Below, in pieces: positions 45,524-56,377 of a stretch of 64,000 bases of DNA. The first letter of the stretch is position 1, and every line of letters begins with the position of its first letter. The notes beneath the pieces are model-generated. The model did not search any database, was not told where the DNA came from, and saw nothing but the letters and a program-made list of their open reading frames with translations. The position numbers were made by a program, and so were the translations under genes. The stretch is from Microvelia longipes (Eukaryota > Arthropoda > Insecta > Hemiptera > Veliidae), in NCBI GenBank assembly GCA_018340805.1, contig JACMZG010001911.1:38212798-38276797 (forward strand), in the 5' to 3' direction.

Positions 45524-47191
45524 TTAACAAATGGTTAATATTTTTTTTAGTACAGCGTTGCAAATGTTTAAATCTATAGCCTCGTTATTGACTAATGATT
45601 GAATAAAGTGCAAGTCAGACATTGGGGCCTTACTCGCACTTGTGTCACCATACCACGCTCTTAAATACACTCTAATAAGAAAAATGTTAAATTCTCTCAT
45701 CGAAGATTTTTCTTTGGTAGACAACTTGAACTCACTTCTAAATAAATAAAATTGTAAACAATAGATCGCCTTCGACTTCTATCTTGTATGGCTAATAGCA
45801 CCTGGCTTTTTAAATGACACTCCTCGAAGCGGGGTCTCTCCTAGAAAAATCACTGCTAGCTCCATTAGCTCCCTGTAATCTTCTCTTAATTGTTTTTCTT
45901 TTAAACTTTTTACGAAGAAGTCAAGCATATCTCTTCTTAAACTTCTGGGACATCCTCCTTCAATACCAGAAGACTTTTTTTTGGGTCTATCTGACCCCAT
46001 GAGTTTCTGAACCTAGAAAACAGTGGAACATCTGGCCTAAAAGTCAGTCCCACCAATTCATTGAATACACCCTTTAACACCACTTCAAATATGTGGTGCC
46101 TACAAGGCAGGTATAGAAAATCCTTTTCTAAGAGGTTCTCAATATTTCTGCAAGCTCCATTGTTCTTACCGGTGTTGCCCGGTAAGGCATCTTGCCGGTG
46201 ATGCCGTGGTGTCAAAACACATCGCTTGGACTGAATCAAGAAGTCCTCATTCTTCAAGACATTTATAGACTAATGCGGCTTATTCTGCTCCAGTGGCTAC
46301 TGGAGCAGAATTGATAGGAGCTCCGAGCATACCACAGGCTTGTGGTATGCTCGGAGCTCCTATCAACTTGTATTTTACGCCATATGAAATAAGAACTGCC
46401 AACCTCTCTATCTTATTGTCTTTTGTAATATTAGGATGAAGCTTCCCATCCCAATGCACAACAGCACACTGATTTCTATCAATACTAAAGGTTTTTAACA
46501 TTTCCTTGTATCTAAGAATCCTTAACTGGGATCGTTTACGGCTTATTGACTTTCTGTTAATTATCAAGTCCTTTGCATCATGGCCTAACGCTTCTGCTGT
46601 GGTAACTAATACATGAACCGCATCTCTGTCCCTAACTTTGCACCTATCTAACGTTGGTGCTAGGCGATCATTAAAAAAATCAACAGTTCCTCTAAAACAC
46701 AACGACAAAGGAAAAATTGCATCAGAGACGAGCTCATCTGAAACTCCCTCACTGTTTTCTGTGCTACTACTGCTTCTGGTGCTTGGTAGCAATTCCGCAA
46801 ACAAACTAGATCGATCAATATCCTCCAAGCATCGAGTTCTTCAACGGACCTCTTCCTCCTTCCGCTCTGCTGTTCTCTATTCTGCCCTGTGTAAATTAAT
46901 GGCAAATCCCAGCATAACACCAGGTCGCCCCTTCATTCTTTGCATCCGCAAAAACTCTATGTCCTCCTGGATTTTTATTTGATTTTCGGCGTCACTATGG
47001 GCAATATCAAATAAATCATCCAGCCTGTCTGTAAAAGCAAAACAACTACTGATAGCAAACTCAGTCGTTTTAGAAGAATTTTTCTGAAGACAACAACAAT
47101 GGTTAAAACGAAGAACTCTTTCACTTGTCATTTTATAACTTAAACAACTTAAACCAAACATTGATTTAAAAAAGAAATTAAAATATTTCAT
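45524..47191 (-). pseudogene. Broken transposase-like gene of the 3.3-kb element
   Basis: Minus-strand frames in order: 47191-46877 (LRFNHCCCLQ, FTDRLDDLFDIAH), 46828-46280 (RDRDAVHVLVTTAEALGHD; VVHWDGKLHP; VLISYGVKYKLIGAP), 46257-45937 (GNTGKNNGACRNIE; LYLPCRHHIFEVVLKGVF; PDVPLFSRFRNSW) and 45779-45524 (LRRDMLDFF; RAWYGDT). The NTG..GAC and LPCRHHIFE signatures match a family common in arthropod and Hydra genomes, usually left as uncharacterised and probably a DDE-type transposase (family recall; catalytic residues not proven). At least three frame changes, a TAA after ATGAE and a 42-bp palindromic insertion show it is inactive. Confidence 0.65.
46282..46366. repeat. Two adjacent perfect hairpins with identical GGCT loops
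   Basis: Hairpin one has arms 46282-46294 and 46299-46311 (13 bp, ATTCTGCTCCAGT) with loop GGCT. Hairpin two has arms 46311-46336 and 46341-46366 (26 bp, perfect) with loop GGCT. They share the base at 46311. The pair lies inside the transposase relic and adds 42 bp, which keeps the frame. Confidence 0.9.
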
Positions 47192-48167
47192 GGTAACAGT
47201 TTGTTGTTTGATCTAAGACTGGAACTTTTTTTAAGTAAGTCAAAGGGATTAAAATGATTCATTCATAGTACCCCTGCTTAGATCACTTCCATCTTGCATG
47301 GTATTTTCCTTGACTCATCTTTAATCCATAAGTGGACACTAGGTTTATTTACCTGAAAGTATTTTGGTAAACAAGTTTGTGTCAATTACTAATAGCTCTA
47401 TTCAAAGTTATAACCTATCTTGCCTTTCTTTATTCTATTCATTTTTTGTGAAAATTGTATAAAATTTTATATTTCATAATAGGGAAGAGGGGGGAAGGTC
47501 AAGCAAAGGGTGGGGGGGGGGCAACACACAAAGTTTCAAATGTCACAATAATGGCTTTTTGAAAATAAATTTAAACCAAAAAAAATTGAAAATTCTTGAA
47601 ACTGAATTGGACTATTATACTCATTACTTAGCTTTCACCTACTGCGAGATAGGATGACAGTGTTTTGTATGTTTCACATTAGGTCTGCTAATTTTGGTAT
47701 AAATAACCAATTATTGGTCTTAAATTATAGAAAACAGTATACAAGAACATAAAATGCCAATGAATTGATAACAAAAAACTATTATATGAGTTATACTTTG
47801 CAGTGTAGAGAAAAAAATGTTTTTTAAAACATTTTTCAGAAAAAATATATATGTCCACCATTAAATGTCAGATTAAGTACAAACTAAGATGATTTCAGGT
47901 CATATTGATAAGTTCATAGTGTCTAATTAGTGGATTAAGCATTGTTTTTACTTAGAATATAATGTAAAAAATCACAGAAAAAAATTTGTCACGAAAATCA
48001 CAATTTTGACGAATTTTGACACCTGTAAAACTTCAAAGGCCCGGCGGCACCTGTTAATCACCTCCGATCGGGCTAAAATTTTTATGGAATTTTTTTTTCA
48101 TGTATTCGAACAAAATTAGGGGTTGGGAGCAAAGAAAAATGAAAGTTTATTTTTAAGGGCCACCCTA

Positions 48168-48252
<85 letters not shown>

Positions 48253-48734
48253 CCGTCTAGATTACTCTGGATGTAGTATTTTCTTTAATTTTGTTTATAA
48301 ATAGTTGTTTATAAATGGATTCGCCTTACAGCCCGCGGTTTGATTGACCCTTTTGGGGCCATATACAATATGATATTTGTAGCGTTGACCAAGCTATTTA
48401 GTAATTGATGCAGTTACTTGGTTACTGATACAACCTCAACTATTTATAAACAAAATTGAAGATAATGTATACCAAATTGTTTGCCATTCTTGTCTGCCAT
48501 AATCTGAAACAGTGTTTTCTAACCAAAATTTATATATGTTATTCAATAAATCTGTTATGACAACCTTTAAAAAGCCTTACTAGCAATTTTGCTCCGACCT
48601 CAACAATCTCCAATTTCATATATATTGCTATATTTTTCAATAAAATATTTAATAAGAAATATTTGCAAAAAAAAAGGATAAAACGATTTTTTTGTACAAA
48701 AAATGTTGTATTTTAATCAAGCTCATTTAGGATT
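48168..48734. other. (TA)n/(TG)n tract and plain intergenic DNA
   Basis: The microsatellite runs to about 48252. After it no feature was recognised until a SINE-like sequence on the minus strand. Confidence 0.5.
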
Positions 48735-48870
48735 AGGGATCTTTAACGAGTACCTGACATCGCACTGGCTCAGAACCACCGGCTTAACGTCCCTTTCGAA
48801 GAATGGCCCATGAAAGGATTTCATGTGGCAGACGCAGATAATCATTACACCACTGGGCCCCCATACCTTC
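48735..48870 (-). repeat. tRNA-headed SINE with conserved SINE-type domain
   Basis: On the minus strand: GGGGGCCCAGTGGTGTAATG (box A-like TGGTGTAATGA), CTGCGTCTGCCACATG, then AAGGGACGTTAAGCCGGTGG, and a closing TACTCGTTAAAGATCCC. GGGACGTTAAGCC plus CTCGTTAAAGATCCC is a pairing I associate with the conserved central domains of metazoan tRNA-SINEs. The 3' LINE-type tail is not identified. The 70-codon open frame over it is not a gene. Confidence 0.5.
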
Positions 48871-49757
48871 TGATATTCTATACCAATTATATTCTTTAGA
48901 TTGGATATTTTGATTATAGTGATTTTTGCTGGCATTATTGTGGGTGAATGCAGTCATACATTTTTAACATTAAGTTCTATACGTTTATATAATTGATTTT
49001 TGTATCAAGTTCTATTCTGATCCAATAAAAGAGTGAAATAAAACAATGTCATTAGTTTATCATTCATTATATCACTTCATTAATTTTGGAAATTGTAACA
49101 AGCGCCTAGGAATTCTTACAAACATGCATTACTTATACATTTTTAAATTTTTTTTTAGAAATTGACACACAATTATTGCACTTGCGTCAAAATATATAAT
49201 ACCACATTTAGCTTTTCTCTACAATGAAAATTATTGCTAAAATAAGCAGCAGTTATATTCTCAAAGCCTGTTCCAGGTAATGAATCAAAATACCAGTGGT
49301 TTTACATCGTTTGTTCCATTAGTCTCCACGGTTTATAGGTTAGAAATTGGGCCCTAATGAGACAAAAGATTATTTTTTATATTTATTGCAATATTTTATT
49401 TACTACTCCTATTTCTGAATTTCATTTTATTTATTTCAGCAAATTTTCATTATGAAAATTATGTTTATAAGGTTGTTTGGGTGACAGAAGTTAGGGTGAT
49501 CAATTCAATTTAGGTTTCTGATACCAAAAATACATGAGAACAATATCTGATAACTCTCAAAGACTTCCTCAGATTGAAATGAAACCCGACGTATAGTGAG
49601 ATTTTGGGAGGTTATGAGGCCTATTGTTTGTATCAAATTTAAGACATCACCAACCAAATTATGACATCATGAAACAAGGTATTACATAATCCAGCAATCT
49701 AAATTGATTGAGACCAGTTTCAGCTCAATTGAACTGCTGTAGTGTGTGTGTATGTAT
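48871..49757. other. Intergenic, no feature seen
   Basis: AT-rich with no exon, RNA or repeat that I recognise. Confidence 0.45.
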
Positions 49758-50355
49758 TAGGGTGGACCGAAAAACAAAAATTTTTGGAATCTTCAAATCA
49801 TACATGGTAAATAGTTGCTCTCTAGAGAGAAACTAAAGCACCAAAAATTTGGGCCCAATCGATTAACATTTAGCTTAAGGGCCCTTTAGTGTAAACATTT
49901 TGAAATTTTAAAAAGTGTGTTATAAGGCTATTATTATTTTAAGCTATAATATAGAATCTATATTTATAAAAATATATTATGTTAGAATAATTGGAACTTA
50001 GGCAAATAATACCAATTATGAAAAAAATTCACCGAAACCAATGTTTTTTTTTTTTATTTCCATCATTAATTTTAAAAATTATAGTTTTATTTTAAGTAAA
50101 TAGGCTTATTTTCACTTAGTCATTACTGCTTTTTATGAATATAGTTATAAGTAGCGTAATAACACAATTCAAATCCAGTAAAAAAGAGGAAAAAATTAAT
50201 AAATAAATTTCAAAATGTTTACACTTTAGGGCCCCAGGGCAAACGCTAAATGTTTATCGATTGGGCCCAAATTTTGGGTGCTTCATTTTCTTCCTAGGGG
50301 AGCAACTTTTTGCCATATACGTTTTGAAGATTTCAATTTTTTTTATATACCCTTG
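49758..50355. mobile_element. MITE with TAGGGTGGACC end
   Basis: About 600 bp. The left arm (TAGGGTGGACCGAAAAAC, ATTTGGGCCCAATCGAT, AAGGGCCCTTTAGTG) is inverted on the right (CACTTTAGGGCCCC, ATCGATTGGGCCCAAAT, TTGAAGATTTC), but the last ~20 bp on the right are degenerate (ATATACCCTTG). The centre is AT-rich and non-coding. A half copy lies at 59492-59640. Confidence 0.7.
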
Positions 50356-51003
50356 TATGTAAGTATACATGTATTTGTGAAGGTCAATGGCCTATACAAT
50401 ATATGTATGTTGCATTCAGTAGTACTAGAGGAGGTAGTGTAGAAGAGGAGCGTCCACTTTGGTTAGCCTATTGCCCCAGACAAACTGCAGCGAGCTAAGC
50501 AAGTTCGCAAAGTGGAAAAACCTCAAAGTAGGCTTTCTAAAAACAATTAGGACCGGTTTCTGCTCAATTGGACCATCCTAAGGGGTGTAATTGGCAAATA
50601 ACTTAATCATGTCATCACCAATGAGTAAAAAGAAGGTTTCTTGAACTGAGTTAAGATAATTGGTCCCAAAGTGGAACAACACCCAGGAAGATGTTAGCCT
50701 GAAGTGAAAGGAAGGGGTCACTGATTAGTTACTCCATGGAAGGGGTATGAAAAAACATTGCCTTTTAGGGCTACGTATGGTGTCATCTCTTAAAAAGATG
50801 GACATATATATGTACAATACTTTTCTTTTATGAGGAAAAAAGGGTTTATCATGATCCTTTTACTTTTTTTATCTTATTACATTTTATTTATTTACATATT
50901 AGAGGAATGATTATATTACATTTTGGTCCTGCAAGATTAATTTATACATGCAAAACTTAAACTTCTTATTTAAATACTTTTAGTTTACAATAAAAAATCA
51001 TCT
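50356..51003. other. 3' flank of the STRAD gene
   Basis: No coding exon or repeat recognised in 50356-50880. The minus-strand polyadenylation signal lies at 50883-50892. Confidence 0.5.
50883..50892 (-). terminator. AATAAATAAA polyadenylation signals
   Basis: Two overlapping AATAAA hexamers on the minus strand, about 110-120 nt after the STRAD stop codon, a normal 3' UTR distance. Confidence 0.6.
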
Positions 51004-52074
51004 TTAAAAGTCCCATGAAACCATGTTTATATTTAAATTATTCATCATATTCTGAGCTGTTCTGATGGCTGCAAGATCATCTTCAACTTCTGTCAAATTT
51101 GAGTTGGTAATGGGTATAGCAGGAAGTAAAAGATTTGGTAAAGAACACTGGGGAGGAGCTTGCTTGAAAAACGGATGAGATAGCAGTCGGGATGGAGTTG
51201 GTCTTTCAGCCAAATCTACTTTCATGCAAAGTTCACAGAAAGCATGAAATACATCTGAGAATTGTCGACTAATTACAGCATTAACAACGTCCATATCATC
51301 TATCTGTTCACTGCCAGGAGGATTAATAAATGTTGTGCAGTCAATAAGCTGAGGGGATGCTCCACGTACTTTCTCAGTTAGCATAAATGTAGTTTCAGTG
51401 TCCCAAAAAGGAACAACACCATTAGCTAATTCACATGCAGTCACACCAATACTATAAACATCTGATTTTTCATTGTATCCATTTAAATTTTGTTGCAACA
51501 GTTCAGGACTCAACCAATTTAAATTAGGGAGAGTTGAAGGAGGAAAAGAGTAAATTTTTCTATTTCTTTTACCCCCGTTAAGTAAGCTACAAGAATATCG
51601 TAAGCCGCATAAACTAACATTCCCTTCTGCTGATACTAATATATGACTAGCTCTAACAGCTCGATGAATAATACCTTTACTGTGCAGGTAAACAAGTGCA
51701 TTCAGAACAGCTTTCAGAATACAAGATATGGCAGGTTCAACAATACCAGTTGGAAAATGTCTAGCAATTATATTACTGCAAGAGCCATAACCCATTAAAG
51801 GTAAAATACAAATAATGTCATAATCAGAAACAAATGAAGCTAAACAAGGAAGAATATTGGGATGACTTAATTGTCTCATAAGAACGATTTCATCTTGAAT
51901 GTACCTCGTTTCTTCTCTTGACACTCTCTCCAAATGATACTTTTTTACAGCAACAGTGGTTCCAGTTGGTTTATGTTTAGCTACGTAAACTGTTCCTATA
52001 TTCGTAAGACATTCTCCCAATAGAGCACAGATCTGATAGTTTTTAGAATCTGTGTCGTATTCAGTTGCTGACAT
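51004..52074 (-). CDS. STRAD: STRAD-like pseudokinase (STE20-related adaptor)
   Basis: 356-residue kinase-like protein in one uninterrupted exon. Residues 13-305 form the kinase fold: VAVKKYHLE (beta-3; Lys retained at 44/45), HRAVRASHIL (137-146) replacing the catalytic HRDxxxxN loop, SLCGLR (154-159) replacing DFG so that Mg binding is lost, WLSPELLQQNL (187-197) as the APE region, DVYSIGVTACELANG, and RPTPSRLLSHPFFKQ. The protein ends in WDF, the counterpart of the WEF motif by which STRAD binds MO25. With LKB1 and MO25, STRAD forms the cytosolic complex that activates AMPK-family kinases. All STRAD-specific substitutions are present, which separates it from active STE20 kinases. The ATG is the first in the frame, close to in-frame upstream stops. 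The lack of introns is unusual for the family; a retrocopy origin is possible, but the frame is intact and a polyadenylation signal is present. Confidence 0.92.
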   Translation of the reverse strand: MSATEYDTDSKNYQICALLGECLTNIGTVYVAKHKPTGTTVAVKKYHLERVSREETRYIQDEIVLMRQLSHPNILPCLASFVSDYDIICILPLMGYGSCSNIIARHFPTGIVEPAISCILKAVLNALVYLHSKGIIHRAVRASHILVSAEGNVSLCGLRYSCSLLNGGKRNRKIYSFPPSTLPNLNWLSPELLQQNLNGYNEKSDVYSIGVTACELANGVVPFWDTETTFMLTEKVRGASPQLIDCTTFINPPGSEQIDDMDVVNAVISRQFSDVFHAFCELCMKVDLAERPTPSRLLSHPFFKQAPPQCSLPNLLLPAIPITNSNLTEVEDDLAAIRTAQNMMNNLNINMVSWDF

Positions 52075-54591
52075 TGTAAATTAAATCAACTTTTTGTCGT
52101 GCACTTACCTCAAAATATAGATAGTTTGTATATTTTCATATCATATTAAAGAATAACACAAGAGATATTTTGTTACCTTCAACTGTTCTATTTAATTTGA
52201 AATAAAATTATGAACATAGATCAATTAAGATAACAGCTATCAATTTTTTTTATCATGAATACAAAACGTTATTGCTACATGTCGCAAACGCATCTTGCAT
52301 CTAAAACGAAACCTCAACGACTTGCATTTAAAAACACAACAAATTAAGACCGGGAATTTCCAGATTTTTAGTTATATAATAAATATATAATATAATACAT
52401 AATAAATCAAGGGTACTAGGATTTTTGTATTAAAAAGACCGACTCTAAATCTTTTATTCTTTTTATGAACTAAATAAAGAGCTGATAATATTTTTGGAGG
52501 GAAAACTACTAGAAGATAAATAATGATAATATTTTTTGTTGTGTTATGTTGTAAATGATTTTTACCTAGAATAAATTCAATTGATTTTAATATTTCGCTC
52601 ATTAAACTTTGCCTTTAACTATTAATCGCTATTTTACCAAATACTGACACAATTATTGTGCTGAAGAGTATGATCATGAGTGGGTATATGATGATGCTAG
52701 TGTTGTCTTTTTTATTTCCTGAAATGAGTTGCTGTGCTAGATTTGTGTAATTTTCATCATTTTGATCTGACCGTAAGTTGTTTGACACCTATGAATTTTT
52801 TTATCACTCTATTTGCTCATTGTTGTTGTAAAGTTCACAGTAGAGAACTACAGTCTATCGTTTAGTTTTAAAATCCCCAAGGTCATAAGTATTTTGGTGA
52901 TTGACCAATCAGAGAAGCCGCTGCCAACCTCTCTCTTAAAAAGAGAAAAAAATCCCTACCACAATAACCGCTGTAGGGAAAAACCTTCTTCCCAGCAATC
53001 GTTCAATTTGTTTGTGGTTCTTCTTTTGATTACATCGTTTTGAAAACTACTTTCAAATTAATAATAAAACTACACAAAAGAAATGTAAACAAACATCGCC
53101 AAGAAAATACGGGTAAAATAACCTGATTTGTTTACATAGTTTTTTCCCGCTCTTTTCTTGCAGGGATTTTTTTCTTAAGAATCAGTGGTGTCTAAACTGA
53201 CCTGTCAAGATTTTTAAACTAAACGATAGACTGTACAGTGAACAGATGTACAGTTCATTTATTCTTAGAACAAAATGACAACTACTCATTTGAAAGCCAA
53301 ACTTTCTGGGACATATGTGTGTAACGTTGGATGAAATGCAACCATATTGTACTCGTCATAACTCTCGACATGGTCATGAGACTAAAAATCAGCTGGAAAG
53401 GAGAAAACATAATGCTTGTAATTATGCGTGTCTCCATAATATGGCACTTATTTACTTGGTTCCCAACCTCAATTTATCTGAAAAAAATCTAGTGGATTTG
53501 GGTATAGGAACTAGGAGGTCTGTCTAAATTCCATTAAAATCCCTCAGTTTCGATGGCACTTACTTACTTGGGTCCCCATTTTATGTTGGGAACCAAGGGT
53601 ACTTTCGTACTATATTATCTTATTTACTTAATTATCAATCTTTCTTTTTCCTTTCTCCCCCCTTCTCAACCCCATACAATAACATCAAGTGGAATTATTT
53701 GTCGTCAATCTTTGCATGAATTAGCCTCAATCAACTGGAATATGCTACGTGTAAGTAGTGAAATATAGTTTATTAATCTAATAAAATCTTTTCTTTCTTT
53801 GCCCTAAATTGATTCTCATCACATAGTGCTTGTAACACAGTGAAAAGGGAAAAAGTCTCTACACCTGCAAGGGAAGGGATGTGAAGGGGGGTGTCAGGTT
53901 ATTTTACCCACCCCGGAGCATTTATCCTTACAATCCAAAAATCCCAGTAAAAGTACACCTTCCAATTTACTCTTTTCTATTTTTTCCCTAAATTCAGTGT
54001 TGCATGTGACACCTGAAGTTAACTGAACCTCTTAAAAGAAGTTCCCTTTACACAAAATTAGTTACCTCGTTGTCATTAATTTATGTTTAATTGTTCAAAA
54101 TATAAGAGGGAGAGAGATTTCGACCACCTTATATACAATACATCTGTTATTTAAAAGGGAAATTAAAAAATCCATAATCTGTCCCTTATAGCTTAACATT
54201 GTACTTCTATAAATTTAGACTATGGAAAGTAAAAGTTTCCACAGAATACATTTTTATTGGCAAAGCCCTATCAACCTAATTGGGCCATCATCATTGCTAA
54301 ACTGTTGATGTAAAGGAGGAAGAGAAAATATTTTTTTTATTTTGCTATTAGAGCAAAACATCTTCCTTTTATTACTTCAACAGTTTTCTCTAATTATGAC
54401 CTTTACCTAGTTTAAAAGCTCTTTGTCTAACAGTTTTATACTGTGAAATGAAACATGCAAATGGAATGAAATATTGTCTTTGACTTAGTATTTAGTTTCA
54501 TATTTTTTATTTATTTAGTTTTAGATGTATTTCCAAGCAGTGAAATTATGTAATGTAAAGACTCATTAGTGCATAGATATTTTATTTTTAG
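52075..54591. other. Head-to-head region between STRAD and the CEP152-like gene
   Basis: Contains an inverted-end element (52833-53243). On the minus strand ATTTTGAG|GTAAGTG at about 52100-52112 could be a 5' UTR donor for STRAD. Two similar segments (ATATGGCACTTATTTACTTGG near 53438 and GATGGCACTTACTTACTTGG near 53551, each followed by GTTCCCAAC / GTCCCCAT) suggest a local duplication. No promoter element could be defended. Confidence 0.45.
52833..53243. mobile_element. MITE-like inverted-end element
   Basis: The left end GTTCACAG..CTACAGTCTATCGTTTAG TTTTAAAAT is inverted on the right as ATTTTTAAACTAAACGATAG ACTGTACAGTGAAC. The inner parts pair weakly (AAGAGAAAAAAATCCC / GCAGGGATTTTTTTCTTAAG). 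About 410 bp, non-coding. Confidence 0.6.
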
Positions 54592-54602
54592 ATTGCCAAA
54601 CC

Positions 54603-55537
54603 ATGGATGGACCAGGAATAAGTTTATTTCAAGGTTCAGATTTAAACTTCAACAATTCCTTGCAAAGAGCTGAAGAAGAAGAAGAATTTGCTGAGGAAAA
54701 TAAGAAGAGGCAAGCTGAGTTAGAGGATTTATTTAAAAATGCATTTGATGACTTGACTGACGATGATGATGCAAATTCTATTGCTAGCAGTCAATTCAGT
54801 GCTAATCAAAGTGACCATGATTTCAGCCACCATATTCAAAATTTTAATTTTCAGCCAGTTAATTTTCATGAATTACCTGTTTTCAATCAACCTAGAAGAG
54901 ACACTAATTTAGAACCTATACCTGAAAAACATGATGAAAGTAGTGACTCTATTGTAAATTTTAATCAAAAGAATGGGGTCGCGTCTACAGAAACAGATAT
55001 CAGTGGACAGCATTACAAGCATTGTTTTAAAAAGGGAGTTAACAGAGAAGAGGAATTGATAGAGAATTATAAGAAAGCAGACGGGGATCATGAGGAACTT
55101 AAAGTTCTTTACGAAGTTAGAATGAGAGAAGTAGAAAGATTGAGGAGGGAAGTTGATATTGAGAGGGAAGCTAAAGAAGAAGCTTTCCATCAATTAGCTC
55201 TTTCTCAATCTGATAAAAATAAGCTTTCAATGGAAGTATCAGATTTAAAACAACTTTTATCAAAATCTAAGGATCGAATATCTGAATTAGAAGAATCAGT
55301 TGACAAGATGAAGTCAGAAATACTTGGTTTAGAAAAAGCTCATGAGAAGGATGACGAAGAAGTTAAAATTGCACAGCAACAGGTCATTTGCTTGGAACAG
55401 AAAATTGTGGCTATGGAGAGGTGTGATGTTTCAAATAATAGAATGAAACAGATGGATGTTTTTATTGAAAATTTGAATGCAAAACATCAAAAAGAACTGA
55501 ATTCTTTACAGAATAAAATAGATTCTATGTCTGAAAA
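54603..55537 (+). CDS. CEP152/Asterless-like centrosomal protein, coding exon 1
   Basis: After acceptor TTTATTTTTAG, ATG in good context (AACCATGG) opens 311 codons ending at GAAAA|GTATGT, phase 2. The N-terminus MDGPGISLFQGSDLNF, an acidic patch (AEEEEEFAEE) and NAFDDLTDDDD resemble the start of insect Asterless/CEP152, whose acidic N-terminal region binds the polo box of PLK4 at the centriole. From about residue 145 a long coiled coil follows (VLYEVRMREVERLRREVDIE, then LKQLLSKSKDRISELEESV). CEP152 acts in centriole duplication and pericentriolar organisation. The assignment rests on remembered N-terminal similarity plus architecture; another coiled-coil centrosomal protein is possible. An untranslated first exon must lie upstream. 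Confidence 0.7.
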
Positions 55538-55920
55538 GTATGTATTTAGCTTACCTATTAGTTCTACAATACTTGTTATTAAGGCCCATTCAGAAACACA
55601 ATTTGAAGGAAAACAATTAAAATGTCTTCCTACTGATATCAATTTCTTTTAGATAATCAGCTTTTGTACTTAACAGTACATCATTAGTGCCTACCAACAA
55701 AAAATATTTTAATAATGCATAATATGCATATTTCAATCCCTTCAGGTTTGTCATCAACCAAAAATGGATACCTATCATTATAAAATAATCAAATTATCTA
55801 ATTTTTGTCTGTATGGAGTGGATAAGAGGGTTAAGGCCTCTTGTTCCTTTTAGTTGCACTACAACCTTGAGTTAAATGTTTAAAAATAACTTGAAATTAA
55901 TATTCCAATTATTTTTTTAG
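55538..55920 (+). other. Intron between exons 1 and 2 of the CEP152-like gene
   Basis: 383 bp, GTATGT to CCAATTATTTTTTTAG. Intron retention would add codons to a stop at 55652. Confidence 0.75.
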
Positions 55921-56377
55921 ATTAGAACTGAAAGATGGAGAATGTAAGGCCCTTGAATCCAAATTAAATGAAGTTGAAAGAAAAAGGGCAGCTTTAGTTT
56001 TAGAAAAATGTGAAGGAGCCTCTAGACAAGAAAATGCTCTACAAGCATTATTAAACCAAGCTAACGATGATAAAATTGAGTTGAATAGACAAATTGTTTG
56101 TTTACAAAGTGAAATTGCTGGTTTGAAAAGTGAACTTGATCAATACGAGAGTGTGGCTAAACTGAGATTAGTCATGGGAAGTTCTTCAGATGAATCTGCT
56201 GATGTAGGCAGGAATGGCACTGTATCTCAGTTAACTAGAACTAAATCTACTTCAAATATGATTAAATCAACGAACCCACATAATCAAGATGTTATTAGTA
56301 ACTTGCGAGATGAACTTCATAGAGCCTTACTTGGTAAAGCAGCCAAGAGACATGAAATAAACAAGTTACAAGAACAG
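55921..56377 (+). CDS. CEP152/Asterless-like centrosomal protein, coding exon 2
   Basis: 457 bp, completing the phase-2 codon (AA|A) and ending in phase 0 at GAACAG|GTAAAT; residues 312-464. Coiled coil continues (LNEVERKRAALVLEKCEG, DKIELNRQIVCLQSEIAGL), is broken by a Ser/Thr-rich linker (GSSSDESADVGRNGTVSQLT) and resumes with VISNLRDELHRALLGKAAKR, which is typical of the central part of CEP152-type proteins. No further exon was found before 64000, so the gene continues beyond the window with an intron of at least 7.6 kb. Confidence 0.7.

Larger units (their letters stand above)
44835..48167. mobile_element. 3.3-kb DNA transposon with ~670-bp terminal inverted repeats
   Basis: Ends TAGGGTGGCCC and GGGCCACCCTA lie inside (TA)n on both sides. 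The arms 44835-45508 and 47490-48167 are long inverted repeats of high identity (for example AGCCCGATCGGAGGTGATTA, AGGTGCCGCCGGGCC, ATTTAATGGTGGACATATAT), differing by small indels such as an extra GACGAATTTT and a longer G run on the right. The unique centre carries a broken transposase-type gene on the minus strand. The arms' similarity suggests recent insertion or gene conversion, while the coding part is already inactive. The terminus TAGGGTGG is shared with 49758-50355 and 59492-59640. I cannot place the superfamily with confidence. Confidence 0.8.

Noticed and set aside
45351..45563. 70-codon minus frame ending near 45351
   Set aside because: It lies mainly in the terminal inverted repeat of the transposon and has a mirror copy at 47500-47660.
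46660..46920. Second minus-strand frame over the transposase region
   Set aside because: Mixture of true and shifted reading of the broken transposase, not a separate gene.
53315..53768. Two 70-codon plus frames upstream of the CEP152-like gene
   Set aside because: No acceptor/donor logic or recognisable protein; they overlap a local duplication.
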